From positions 57,138 through 121,137 of the forward strand of contig JAQVWG010000004.1 of the NCBI GenBank assembly GCA_028698585.1: 64,000 nucleotides of DNA, given 5' to 3'. A model generated the notes under the pieces. That model searched no databases. It worked only from the letters and a program-made list of their open reading frames with translations, and was not told the DNA's origin. How positions within the stretch are numbered: position 1 is the stretch's first letter; the number at the start of each line of letters is the position of its first letter. Position numbers and translations under genes: made by a program. Shown here one piece after another: positions 41,744-50,776 of this stretch. The DNA is from Clostridia bacterium. Its GTDB lineage: Bacteria; Bacillota; Clostridia; Christensenellales; CAG-314.

Positions 41744-42670
41744 ATGAAAGCCGAACAATTGAGTAATCATATAAGAGTCTCCCAACCAGTAGCAAAGGCA
41801 CTGCGGGATAACATGCCTGTTGTAGCGCTCGAATCAACCATTATTTCTCATGGTATGCCATATCCAGATAATGTTCAAACGGCGCTTATGGTAGAACGAA
41901 TTGCCGTTGACAATGGCGCAGTGCCAGCAACCATAGCCATTATAGACGGAGTGATACGAGTAGGGCTTAATGCTGATGAGATTGAGATGCTAGGCAGTCA
42001 AAAAAACATTGATAAGGTAAGTCGAAGGGATATAACTCACTGTATAGTCAATAAAGGCTGTGGTGCAACGACAGTCGCATCAACTATGATAATTGCCAAT
42101 CTTGTCGGCATTAAGGTATTCGCCACCGGAGGGATAGGTGGGGTGCATAGAGGGGGCGAAGTGTCTATGGACATATCTGCTGATTTACAGGAACTAGCGC
42201 ATACGCCTGTCATAGTTGTGTGTGGGGGTGTAAAGTCCATTTTGGACATACCTAGAACCAGAGAGTATTTAGAAACTATGGGAGTAACAGTGTGCGGGTA
42301 TAACACTGACGTTTTTCCTGCTTTTTACACACGAGACAGTGGATTGCGAGTTGACTGTAACGTAAATGAATACGAAATAGCACAAATGTTCTCTGTCAGC
42401 AATCAACTGTCGCTTCATAGTGGTCTATTAGTAGCTGTACCTATTCCCACGCGATATGAGATAGATAAACAATTGATAGCAGAAGCAATAGAGCATGCCA
42501 ATGCACAAGTTGCCAGTAAGCGCATAACTGGTAAAGACATTACCCCCTATATGCTATCCACTATCGCTCGTTATACTAACGGCGCCAGCCTGTCTACCAA
42601 CATTCACTTAATTAAGAACAACTGTCTTATTGCCAGCAAGATTGCACAGCAGGTATCTAAGTTGTCCTAA
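41744..42670 (+). CDS. psuG: Pseudouridine-5'-phosphate glycosidase
   Basis: Splits pseudouridine 5'-phosphate into uracil and ribose 5-phosphate, salvaging nucleosides from degraded RNA. Family signatures: ALESTIISHGMPYPDN near the N-terminus, NKGCGATTVASTM, FATGGIGGVHRG, VVCGGVKSILDI and YNTDVFPAFY. 308 residues, full length. No pseudouridine kinase (psuK) or nucleoside transporter is adjacent, so the kinase step must be encoded elsewhere. It ends in a shared terminator with the convergent dehydrogenase-like gene. Confidence 0.95.
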   Translation: MKAEQLSNHIRVSQPVAKALRDNMPVVALESTIISHGMPYPDNVQTALMVERIAVDNGAVPATIAIIDGVIRVGLNADEIEMLGSQKNIDKVSRRDITHCIVNKGCGATTVASTMIIANLVGIKVFATGGIGGVHRGGEVSMDISADLQELAHTPVIVVCGGVKSILDIPRTREYLETMGVTVCGYNTDVFPAFYTRDSGLRVDCNVNEYEIAQMFSVSNQLSLHSGLLVAVPIPTRYEIDKQLIAEAIEHANAQVASKRITGKDITPYMLSTIARYTNGASLSTNIHLIKNNCLIASKIAQQVSKLS

Positions 42671-43089
42671 ATGATAATAGAAATAGTGATATGACAGTAA
42701 TTGTCAACCTCTGTAACACATAAGCATAATCACTATATATACAATAATTAATTAAATGAGTTGGTTATGTAAACAGCGTTATTGTAGCTAATTAACATGC
42801 AGATTATGTATAGATAACACCCGTGACCAGCGTGTAGCAATCTTACTGCGCATACATCACTACCCATAACCTTCGCACCAACCAATATCTATCTAATTAT
42901 GAATTACGCAGTGTATTCAACACATATACAGTACAATCATTGTTTATCGATGATTATTAGTGCGCTGAAATTGAATCGCACAGCTTAGCTATATCGTCAT
43001 CATAGTTATGGTGTGAGTGAACACATTGAATTATGAATGTAATAAATATCAGCCCCGCGATTTACCCGGGGCTGTTATTTATTTAATTA
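42671..43089. other. Convergent intergenic region
   Basis: About 420 bp between psuG and the MDR-like gene. Only the bidirectional terminator at 43050-43080 stands out. Confidence 0.6.
43050..43080. terminator. Bidirectional terminator
   Basis: An 8-bp stem CAGCCCCG / CGGGGCTG with a 9-base loop, T-rich on the plus side (TTATTTATTT) and also T-rich on the minus side, between convergent genes. Confidence 0.8.
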
Positions 43090-44100
43090 TTAGTTGATTT
43101 CTACTATGATACTCTTGGTTTCTAGTGTGCTGATATCTAGACTGTCCAGTTTTTTTGGTAAGTTAGCAAGTGGTACTCTCGCACCCTTAAGGAATGAGAT
43201 GTCTATCTGGTTGGTGGCTAATAGGTTGATTGCTGTAGGAAAGTTACCCATGGGGCTGGACACGCCGGTTATTGTCAACTCCTTCTTGACCAACTGCTCG
43301 GCATTAATATATTCCAGTTTATTATCGCATGACAGCATACATGTACTTGCATAGTGGGCGCACAATCTGTCAACCTTAGACAGTAATAGGTCGCTTGTAT
43401 TGACATAGATTGCTTTTTCGCACATTCTGCCCCCGGTAATGGCAAATATATTAGACTCTATTGCACCGTCATCCTTATCATCAAATGCGTAGAATATGCC
43501 TACATCTTTGGCTTTGGCCACGATATCCTTATTCTGTTGCACAAGAATAGGAATGGCACCATAATAGGTAACTAGCTGTCCCAGTATTAAGCCCAGTTTA
43601 GTATCAGACAGTATGACCACATGTTCGCCCTTCTGAATAGATAGTTTATCTAGTACATTGAGAGCTAGGCTGATTTGTTCCACGAACAATCCGTCATCAA
43701 ATGATACCGACTCTGGCAGTGCAAAAACCGAGCTCATAGGCACGTCTATGAAATCACAGTATGTGCCGTCTACGTCTATACCTAGTTGTTTCTTATCTGT
43801 GCATAGTAATTGTTTGCCTGTCTTACAGTTATAACACTGTCCGCAAGTATATGTTGAGCAGACAACCACTCGTTGAAATCTCTCGAACAGAGTATTATTG
43901 TCAGCCAACTCGCTAATGTTACCCACAGCGTATCGCCCTAGTACTATCTGATATTTACTATCCTGTTGATAAGCCAAATAGTCACCATAGGATAATAGAG
44001 TCTTTTCTATCTTGACCTTAAGCTGATTTTCCTTGAGTTTAGTGGGTGGAGTACTGAAGTATTGAAGTTGCCCTTTACCCGTGAGTTTGTAGCCTTGCAT
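43090..44100 (-). CDS. Degenerate zinc-dehydrogenase-like (MDR) protein
   Basis: A 336-residue medium-chain dehydrogenase/reductase by layout: GroES-like N-domain, nucleotide-fold domain, C-terminal strand. The structural-zinc cysteines are kept (CGQCYNCKTGKQLLC). The catalytic-zinc site is not: the usual Cys of ICGSD aligns with Ser37, and the GHE motif reads GRY. The Rossmann glycine motif is also lost (LSDTKLGLILGQ instead of GxGxxG). It is therefore unlikely to be a normal alcohol or polyol dehydrogenase. The ribosome site AGGAGG is strong and the frame is intact, so it appears to be expressed. Function unknown. Confidence 0.8.
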   Translation of the reverse strand: MQGYKLTGKGQLQYFSTPPTKLKENQLKVKIEKTLLSYGDYLAYQQDSKYQIVLGRYAVGNISELADNNTLFERFQRVVVCSTYTCGQCYNCKTGKQLLCTDKKQLGIDVDGTYCDFIDVPMSSVFALPESVSFDDGLFVEQISLALNVLDKLSIQKGEHVVILSDTKLGLILGQLVTYYGAIPILVQQNKDIVAKAKDVGIFYAFDDKDDGAIESNIFAITGGRMCEKAIYVNTSDLLLSKVDRLCAHYASTCMLSCDNKLEYINAEQLVKKELTITGVSSPMGNFPTAINLLATNQIDISFLKGARVPLANLPKKLDSLDISTLETKSIIVEIN

Positions 44101-44645
44101 TGTTGCCTCCTAGAGGTTATTCGATTGCTAGACCATTATACATTAAGATGCAAAAAAAAACTAGCTTTTTTCATATATTCTTTGGCACGGCCGTCCCGTA
44201 CTCGCATTTACAGGACACTTATAAAACATAGATACATTAACACGTAGTAATCCTGCACATATCTAGCACTGCTAATAATCGCATATAAGGACATTGTGTT
44301 AAGAGCATACTGCGACCAGTCGGTAAGGGCGTTATCACATAATACTGTATAATTGCCATATGATACAAGCAGATAACCGTGTCAGTTTACTTAACTCAAT
44401 CAATTATGGGCATTATGCAGAACGGTACATATACCATAGGTTAATCAGTTAATGAACACGAGTTAACTATTATGCGCGTATCGAAAACTACCTGACTGTT
44501 GTATGTTATCTCATGTCAAGTGATAGCATTTATTGCCAGCGTGATACAGAACAAGGTGCGGTGATAATGCGAAATTAACAAATAGTGCCCGGTATACAAC
44601 TAGCGTTAGAGCTATACTGCTAGGCAACAGAGACGGATAGTATTA

Positions 44646-44870
44646 TTGACACAGTCATTATTATCGAGTAAATTGATTGATTAATAACCAGACTTCGTTA
44701 GTGCATGAATTAATAGATATATTGACTAGTTACAACCAATTATACTCAAACGATTAGTTTGGTTGACACAGTCATTATTATTGATTAACAGATTGATTAA
44801 TAATAGACCCCGTTAATGAATGAATAAATGGACATATTAACTGTATATCCATTCAAACATGCTTAATGAC
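44646..44870 (+). repeat. Diverged tandem repeat, 117-bp period
   Basis: Two units start with TTGACACAGTCATTATTAT (44646 and 44763), and both contain GATTGATTAATAA followed by a GTTA-TGAAT segment. Identity falls off toward the ends, so this is an older duplication. Confidence 0.6.
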
Positions 44871-45053
44871 GCTTATGTGGAAATTACGATGTAGGGTAAT
44901 GATAAATGACAAGTGATTGTTTGGCACAGACTGGATATACAGTTAATATGTCGTTGATTATAAACGAACTTAATTAAACTAATTGCAGTGCAAGTTCTTT
45001 AGCGTAGCGCACATATTGGGTTCAAATAGTTACAAAAAACTAAAAACAAATAC

Positions 45054-45082
45054 TTGACTTTTTTCCCATATAATGATAACAT
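45054..45082 (+). promoter_or_regulatory. tRNA cluster promoter
   Basis: TTGACT (45054-45059), 17 bases, then TAACAT (45077-45082) preceded by TGA. A TATAAT nearby is too close to the -35. Transcription would start about 20 bases before the first tRNA. Confidence 0.5.
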
Positions 45083-45113
45083 ATTCAAGCGTCAAGTTGT
45101 ACGCTGACAGTAT

Positions 45114-45188
<75 letters not shown>

Positions 45189-45227
45189 GTATTACCACTA
45201 ATGACTGTGGTGATTAAACAACGGTGT

Positions 45228-45304
45228 GGCGGCGTAGCTTAGTTGGCTATAGCGGCCGGTTCATACCCGGCAGGTCACTGGTTCGAGTCCAGTCGCCGCT
45301 ACCA
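45228..45304 (+). tRNA. Elongator tRNA-Met (CAU)
   Basis: 77 nt, acceptor GGCGGCG / CGCCGCT, anticodon CAT, encoded CCA. It closely resembles Gram-positive elongator tRNA-Met; a tRNA-Ile2 with lysidine is less likely. Confidence 0.9.
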
Positions 45305-45312
45305 TCCATTAT

Positions 45313-45387
45313 GGCCCCTTGGTCAAGCGGTTAAGACATCGCCCTTTCACGGCGGTAACACGAGTTCGAGTCTCGTAGGGGTCACCA
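45313..45387 (+). tRNA. tRNA-Glu (UUC)
   Basis: Acceptor GGCCCCT / AGGGGTC, anticodon loop CTTTCAC (anticodon TTC), encoded CCA. Confidence 0.95.
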
Positions 45388-45404
45388 TTAAACAGATATA
45401 ACGT

Positions 45405-45480
45405 GGGAGCATAGCTCAGTTGGGAGAGCACCTGCCTTACAAGCAGGGGGTCACAGGTTCGAGCCCTGTTGCTCCCACCA
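45405..45480 (+). tRNA. tRNA-Val (UAC)
   Basis: 76 nt, acceptor GGGAGCA / TGCTCCC, anticodon loop CTTACAA (anticodon TAC), encoded CCA. Last gene of the cluster. Confidence 0.95.
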
Positions 45481-45486
45481 CAAGAG

Positions 45487-45520
45487 AAGAACACATTTAT
45501 ATTGAGTGTGTTCTTTTTTT
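45487..45520 (+). terminator. tRNA cluster terminator
   Basis: A 9-bp stem AAGAACACA / TGTGTTCTT followed by five further Ts, a few bases after the CCA of tRNA-Val. Confidence 0.9.
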
Positions 45521-45521
45521 G

Positions 45522-45568
45522 GTATCTAGTTCATAATGGCTCAGGGTTCGAATCTTGAGAAGGCACAG
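45522..45568 (+). pseudogene. tRNA 3'-half-like remnant
   Basis: The stretch holds an anticodon-loop-like TTCATAA and, after GG, a T-arm CTCAG-GGTTCGAATC-TTGAG whose 5-bp stem pairs with one wobble. No matching acceptor or D-arm lies upstream, and no CCA follows. It looks like a decayed tRNA of the CAU type. Confidence 0.4.
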
Positions 45569-46029
45569 TGTGTCAAGCTGACTGTTTGGTTGGCGACCAG
45601 TAGTGTTGTGAATTAACAGTCCCGCTTATACGGCAATACATGTTAAGCGGTAATGCAACCATACAGAATAGTCTACTGCACGCGTGCAATTTGCAATAGC
45701 AGTTAGACTAATGTGTCCCACATCATCTATTCTTGAGCAATATCAACAATTATTAGCAATAAACAAGGTAATTGAAATAAGCATGCTGGACAGAATCTGT
45801 TAATTTATGCATACATTCAATGACAAATAGTGTCATTTCAATATCTACGCTATGCTTGCCAGTTGTTGCCTAGTTAATTGTTCCTGCGTTCGCTCTATAC
45901 TACTTCTATTACGTCGGCAATGATATGGATGGATATGGTCATAACATTGTGATGACTATGAATACTATTATCTATCAACAATTGTTCGACCGTGACGTGT
46001 GCGCATTCAATTACGCTTACACCCATTGA

Positions 46030-49000
46030 TTACGCGTGATTGGTTAACAACTGATAAAGTTTTTCTGGCATTATGGGTTTAGATATAAATGCGTTCATTC
46101 CAGCATCATAGCATCGCTGTGCATCCTGTTCGAATGCATCAGCAGTTATGGCAATAATTAATATATTTTTGGCATACGTACTTGTCATGCTCCTAATTCT
46201 CTTCGTCGCCTCTATACCGTCCATTATTGGCATACGAATGTCCATTAGTATTGCACAATAGCATTGGTGTTGACTAACTCTCTCAATTGCTTCCTCGCCA
46301 TTATTAGCACACTCCACAGCGTAACCCTTCTTCTCTAACATTCTGCGCAGGATTATTTGATTGATTTCGCTATCTTCGACTACCAGAATGCGATTGTTAT
46401 CTACATTGACTGTATCAGTATTACTTACAGCTAGTAACTGTGCGAGTGCATTGTCTATCTGTGCATTAGTAGCCAAAGGTAGTTTAAGCGAGACATAGAC
46501 ATCGGTGCCAACGTTTTTATTGCTCTCTATACGTATGGTACCACCCATTTTGTCGAGTAGGTTCTTGGTTATCATCAGTCCCAATCCCGTGCCGGTATAT
46601 TTATTAGTACTGTCCTCTCTATCGAATGGATTAAATATATGTTTAACAAATGATTGACTCATCCCACAGCCGTTATCCGAAATGCGACTGGTGTACATAA
46701 CACATCCGTCATCAGAGGGTACACATTCTTCTCTAAACTCTATTCGTCCACCTGTAGAAGTATATTTAACTGCATTAGACAGAATATTGAAAAAAACTTG
46801 ATTAATGCGTACTTTATCTATATATACAATCTTGCTTGGACTCAACGGGATATAATCGAAAACTATTTTTTTATTAGCGCACAAGGGCTGGATAATTCCA
46901 TGAACATAATCACAGAACTCATCGTGAGAATAAGCGCTGGGGTGCAACTCTAGCTTGTCGTTTTCGATTAGTGACATATCTAGTATATCGTTGACTAATT
47001 GCAGCATGAAGTCACTTGCCAGTAGTATCTTTTTCAGATCCTCACATAGCAGTTCCTTATTATCTAGCTCATCTACTGCGAGAAGCGCGATATTAATTAT
47101 CGAGTTCAATGGAGTGCGCAAGTCATGACTTATGCTTGCCAAAAAATCTCGTCTAGCCCCATTAGCCCTTTGAGCTAACGCAAGTGCGTTCTGCATATCC
47201 TTTTCTTGCTTGCTATAATGTAATTCTGTCCTGCTAGTGTCATCTACACAACGGGATATCGTAATACCGAATATGTCATCATCTACGTCGGTGTCAATGA
47301 AAATTACTACTCTTTGTTTCCAGTGTATATTGCCATCACCGCCTGCTTGTTGATAAATAAGGGATATCACACGCTCGCCGTTATTATATGCTTGAATAAG
47401 GTTATCGCGCAAAAAACGTTTCTCATATTCGGCTTTATACTGCTCTGGTATAGTATCTAGTTCTGTGCTAAACAGTTCATCAAACTTGCCGTCGCTAGTT
47501 GATGTCTCGGAGCTAATTTCATCGTTCTTTAGCGCATAATAACTGTTTCGGGTTAAGTTGATGCAGATACACATTGGGAATAATATGCGTGTTGCAGAGA
47601 TAAGCATATCTTGATTTCTCTTAATACTCTGGCTGGTGGTTGCCAACGACTGGTTAGGCTGTATATCTGTAGGTTTAATTTTGGGCGTAATTGATGGCTC
47701 ATTCTCCGTGGCAATCTTTGATTGAGTGCATTTTTGACCGTTGATGTCGACAAAAATGCTCAGGTATGCGGGTTGTCCGAAAAAGTCCGGTAGATAAGAC
47801 CCTTTTTCAAGTATCCAATACACGGTTTGATCTTTGCGCACCAGCCTGAACTCCCTTTCATAATAGGGTGTTCTATCCAGAAAATGCTTGTTACCAAGTT
47901 GCGTTACTCTATCGTAGTCATCAGGATGTACCAGAGTACGATAGCCGTTAGTGTGCATCATCTTGAACTCTTCGATTGAGTAGCCTGTGAGTTTTTCCAT
48001 ATTGGTGGACACATAGAGTAAGGGGCCATTATACCCCAGTGTGTTGATTACTGTGCCGGCTGGCAATGGTTCATCGACTGTACGGATATCTTCTGTGTCC
48101 GACTCATGGTGTTCCTCAGCGCCTACACCCTTACGTATACTCCAGAATGAACCATAGAATCTCGTTGCGCCACCATGGTCAATGATTGGATTGCATATCA
48201 TATTGACCCAAACGTATTCACCGTTCCTTGTCCGTAAACGAAACTCTTGAGAATAAGTCTTGCGATTGACGGCACATAGTTTTACGGATATTCTCACCCT
48301 CTCAGCATCGTCATTGTGTACAAGCGAAAGAGCACTTTCCTGCATTAATGAGTCAAACTCTTTTCTAGTATACCCGAGCATTTTATATGCGCTGTCACTA
48401 TAATAATCGCATACAATATTATCGTTATCCACGACATAAGTGATAATACCACAAGATACATTAGATACTAGCGCTTCATAAAACAGAGCCTTATTATCTA
48501 GTCTATTATTGATATAAGAATCGCTTACAACACATTCAGTATTGCACATTGCTCGTCGTTTCTGTTCCACAATCCTGTCAACGAACTGGTCGACCACCTC
48601 GCTGTCGGTACAATCTGCCAAGTGCGCAATCTGATGATACGCAGCCTGTAACGAGTACGCGTCAGCCCTTGCATATTGAACGCCGTTAGGATAATCCTTA
48701 ATAATATTGTGTGAACTAATGCCTTTATTTACCGACGATACTATATTAGCTGTAACAAGGTCTGCAAGCGATTTAGTATCATTATCTAGCAAGAGTTTGT
48801 AATTGCTGGTAAGGGTGTGTATAGTACTGGACATGGCTTGGGTAAATGCATGGTTTTTTTTACCCTCATTAAGTACGTATCGTAGAGTATCGATTACTTG
48901 CTCGAATCCATTCTTGTTGATATATTGTTGGGTGCTAGTATGTAATACAAAGTTAGATTTAGCGATAGCGATAGCATTATGAAGAACGTCATAAGCAATA

Positions 49001-49164
49001 CCAGCCATGTCTTGATAATAGTGTTTAATATGCTTAACTGTAGTATTGCCAGCATGGGCAACCTTGTCTAACGAAGTATTAGCATACCCGTTAGCTATAA
49101 ACAACTGTGTAGCAGTATTTAGTATCTGTTCTCGACTAATTGCCCTTGCTGATTTGTTTATCAT
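46030..49164 (-). CDS. TetR-type HTH / multi-PAS / hybrid histidine kinase / receiver fusion protein
   Basis: A 1044-residue soluble protein with no membrane segment. Residues about 10-55 fit a TetR HTH (REQILNTATQLF, GYANTSLDKVAHAG, HIKHYY), followed by a helical region like a TetR ligand domain to about 210. Two clear PAS domains (about 224-340 and 370-480) and a weaker third region follow. Then comes a full kinase: H-box SHDLRTP with His680, N-box NILSNAVKY, DNGCGM and GTGLGLMI. A C-terminal receiver has Asp975 in LMDIRMP. The ATG at 49164 has AGGA and GAGGAG upstream; the frame also extends to 49227. A DNA-binding domain on a hybrid kinase of this form is rare. An ArsB-type transporter gene lies upstream on the same strand. 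Confidence 0.85.
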   Translation of the reverse strand: MINKSARAISREQILNTATQLFIANGYANTSLDKVAHAGNTTVKHIKHYYQDMAGIAYDVLHNAIAIAKSNFVLHTSTQQYINKNGFEQVIDTLRYVLNEGKKNHAFTQAMSSTIHTLTSNYKLLLDNDTKSLADLVTANIVSSVNKGISSHNIIKDYPNGVQYARADAYSLQAAYHQIAHLADCTDSEVVDQFVDRIVEQKRRAMCNTECVVSDSYINNRLDNKALFYEALVSNVSCGIITYVVDNDNIVCDYYSDSAYKMLGYTRKEFDSLMQESALSLVHNDDAERVRISVKLCAVNRKTYSQEFRLRTRNGEYVWVNMICNPIIDHGGATRFYGSFWSIRKGVGAEEHHESDTEDIRTVDEPLPAGTVINTLGYNGPLLYVSTNMEKLTGYSIEEFKMMHTNGYRTLVHPDDYDRVTQLGNKHFLDRTPYYEREFRLVRKDQTVYWILEKGSYLPDFFGQPAYLSIFVDINGQKCTQSKIATENEPSITPKIKPTDIQPNQSLATTSQSIKRNQDMLISATRILFPMCICINLTRNSYYALKNDEISSETSTSDGKFDELFSTELDTIPEQYKAEYEKRFLRDNLIQAYNNGERVISLIYQQAGGDGNIHWKQRVVIFIDTDVDDDIFGITISRCVDDTSRTELHYSKQEKDMQNALALAQRANGARRDFLASISHDLRTPLNSIINIALLAVDELDNKELLCEDLKKILLASDFMLQLVNDILDMSLIENDKLELHPSAYSHDEFCDYVHGIIQPLCANKKIVFDYIPLSPSKIVYIDKVRINQVFFNILSNAVKYTSTGGRIEFREECVPSDDGCVMYTSRISDNGCGMSQSFVKHIFNPFDREDSTNKYTGTGLGLMITKNLLDKMGGTIRIESNKNVGTDVYVSLKLPLATNAQIDNALAQLLAVSNTDTVNVDNNRILVVEDSEINQIILRRMLEKKGYAVECANNGEEAIERVSQHQCYCAILMDIRMPIMDGIEATKRIRSMTSTYAKNILIIAITADAFEQDAQRCYDAGMNAFISKPIMPEKLYQLLTNHA

Positions 49165-49474
49165 ACTTCCTATATACTCCTCATAATTAGTATTCCGAGG
49201 ATATGATAAATTGAGTTCAATACACAACTTATCTTACATATACTAACATAATATCCTAAGTTTTGCAACAATAGTTATATTAGCGTACGCTTGAGAACAC
49301 TGAATAATAATTGCGGATACGGGATTAGTGAGAATGGACAGATGGTTAACTGGTATATAAATAGTGTTCTCGGTTTACATAATGTCGAGACTAGCACAGC
49401 ATATAATTGATAATTATTACTAACGCGAACTATTGCCTACAACTCTACACATTGTGTAGCACGCACATAATTTA
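49165..49474. other. Intergenic region
   Basis: About 310 bp between the transporter and the TetR-kinase gene, both on the minus strand. It should carry the kinase promoter. I see no clear operator palindrome by eye. Confidence 0.5.
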
Positions 49475-50776
49475 TTATAATACAATCATTAGTCCACATA
49501 GACATGCAAATAGCGTAGGTATAGACACAAGCGCTCCGTACTTGACGAAGTGGGTAAAGGTAAACTTGACTCCCTGTCCTCTTACAATGCCTGACCACAT
49601 TATGCCCGCTAGTGCACCAATGGGGGTAAAAAAAGCACAGATATTAGACCCTATAATTGATGCATACAGTGCACTTAATTGCGCTTGTTCTAATTCGTAA
49701 GAGATTACGGAACTGAATAAAACGCTCATCGGAATGTTATTGATTGCATTAGCGCTTATGAATGACGCCACGCCGTATCTAATAACGGTGTTGCCCTTGC
49801 CCAGTAGTTGAGCGAGGCTCTGCGTCATACCCGTGTTTTCGAGCGACAGTACCATAACGAACATGGACAGCACGAACGGTAGTAGCTCCCACGGTTCTCG
49901 CTTGATACACTTTAGCAGTGATAAACCTGCGTTTTTCCTGCACAATCTCATTATCAACGTGCAGACAATTAAACTCAGGGCGAATGCACAAGTTATTAAC
50001 CACATTTCTAAACCGACGTATGACGCTACAGCCAATAGCAGTGTACACAGCCCGAGGTGAACCAGCCCCAGTATCATAGCACCCCTATCACGTACTAGCA
50101 CGCATTCGTATAGGGGAGTTAATGGCTGAGAGAATTGTTTATGGAATAATAGGTAAAGCACAGTAAATGAGACCACTCCACCTAATAATGTGGGTAAAGT
50201 CATCACGCTGGCATAACTGACAAAATCTATTTTCATAGATGTGGCCAGAAAAACATTAGTAGGATTGCCTATGATGAGGAACAGACTCCACGTGTTGGCC
50301 CCCACGAACTCTGCGAACAGGTAGGGGATAGGATTTATTTTGGCGCTTTTAGAAAAATAACATATAAAAGGAGTAAATGTCAGTATGATTATATCGTTAG
50401 AGGTAAATATCGTCAGTATGGATACGACTAGATATAGATAGATAAACAGCATTTTTTGACTTGTCTTGGCCTTGCGCAATACGACATTGGCCAGATAGCA
50501 AAAAAATCCTACTTCATCAAGGTATATAGACATGAATGTCATTGATAAGAATAGGACTAGAATCTTGATAGGGTTAATTGACGTGTCTGCAGTTAACCCG
50601 TGCCATATCTGTTCTAGGTCTATACAACCACATACGCATAGGGTAACAGCGCCCAATAGTGGTGCTATCCAATATATGCTGATAGCATGTCCTTTGATAA
50701 TGACTTGAGGTTTGCATAAAACCAGCACAATCAATGCGACTATTGTTATTCCTACAATAATACCAACTGTTAACAT
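49475..50776 (-). CDS. ArsB/NhaD-type ion transporter (IT superfamily)
   Basis: A 433-residue integral membrane protein with about 11 helices. The two re-entrant half-repeats typical of the IT superfamily are visible: SNDIIILTFTPFICYF with GNPTNVFLA in the first half, and ANAINNIPMSVLF with GSNICAFFTPIGALAGIMW in the second. This matches ArsB/NhaD proteins, which move arsenite, protons or sodium, or organic anions. No arsenate reductase is nearby, so arsenic resistance is not supported. A GGGAGAG site precedes the ATG. The kinase gene follows in the same direction. Confidence 0.85.
   Translation of the reverse strand: MLTVGIIVGITIVALIVLVLCKPQVIIKGHAISIYWIAPLLGAVTLCVCGCIDLEQIWHGLTADTSINPIKILVLFLSMTFMSIYLDEVGFFCYLANVVLRKAKTSQKMLFIYLYLVVSILTIFTSNDIIILTFTPFICYFSKSAKINPIPYLFAEFVGANTWSLFLIIGNPTNVFLATSMKIDFVSYASVMTLPTLLGGVVSFTVLYLLFHKQFSQPLTPLYECVLVRDRGAMILGLVHLGLCTLLLAVASYVGLEMWLITCAFALSLIVCTLIMRLCRKNAGLSLLKCIKREPWELLPFVLSMFVMVLSLENTGMTQSLAQLLGKGNTVIRYGVASFISANAINNIPMSVLFSSVISYELEQAQLSALYASIIGSNICAFFTPIGALAGIMWSGIVRGQGVKFTFTHFVKYGALVSIPTLFACLCGLMIVL

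Larger units (their letters stand above)
44101..45113. other. Long intergenic region before the tRNA cluster
   Basis: About 1 kb with no gene. It holds a diverged tandem repeat (44646-44870) and the tRNA promoter at 45054-45082. Confidence 0.6.
45481..46029. other. Intergenic region after the tRNA cluster
   Basis: Contains the cluster terminator, a tRNA 3'-half-like remnant (45522-45568) and about 450 bp without recognisable features. Confidence 0.6.

Noticed and set aside
49475..50776. Arsenite efflux pump ArsB linked to the ArsR at 5.6 kb
   Set aside because: They are 44 kb apart, and no arsenate reductase or other ars gene is near either one.
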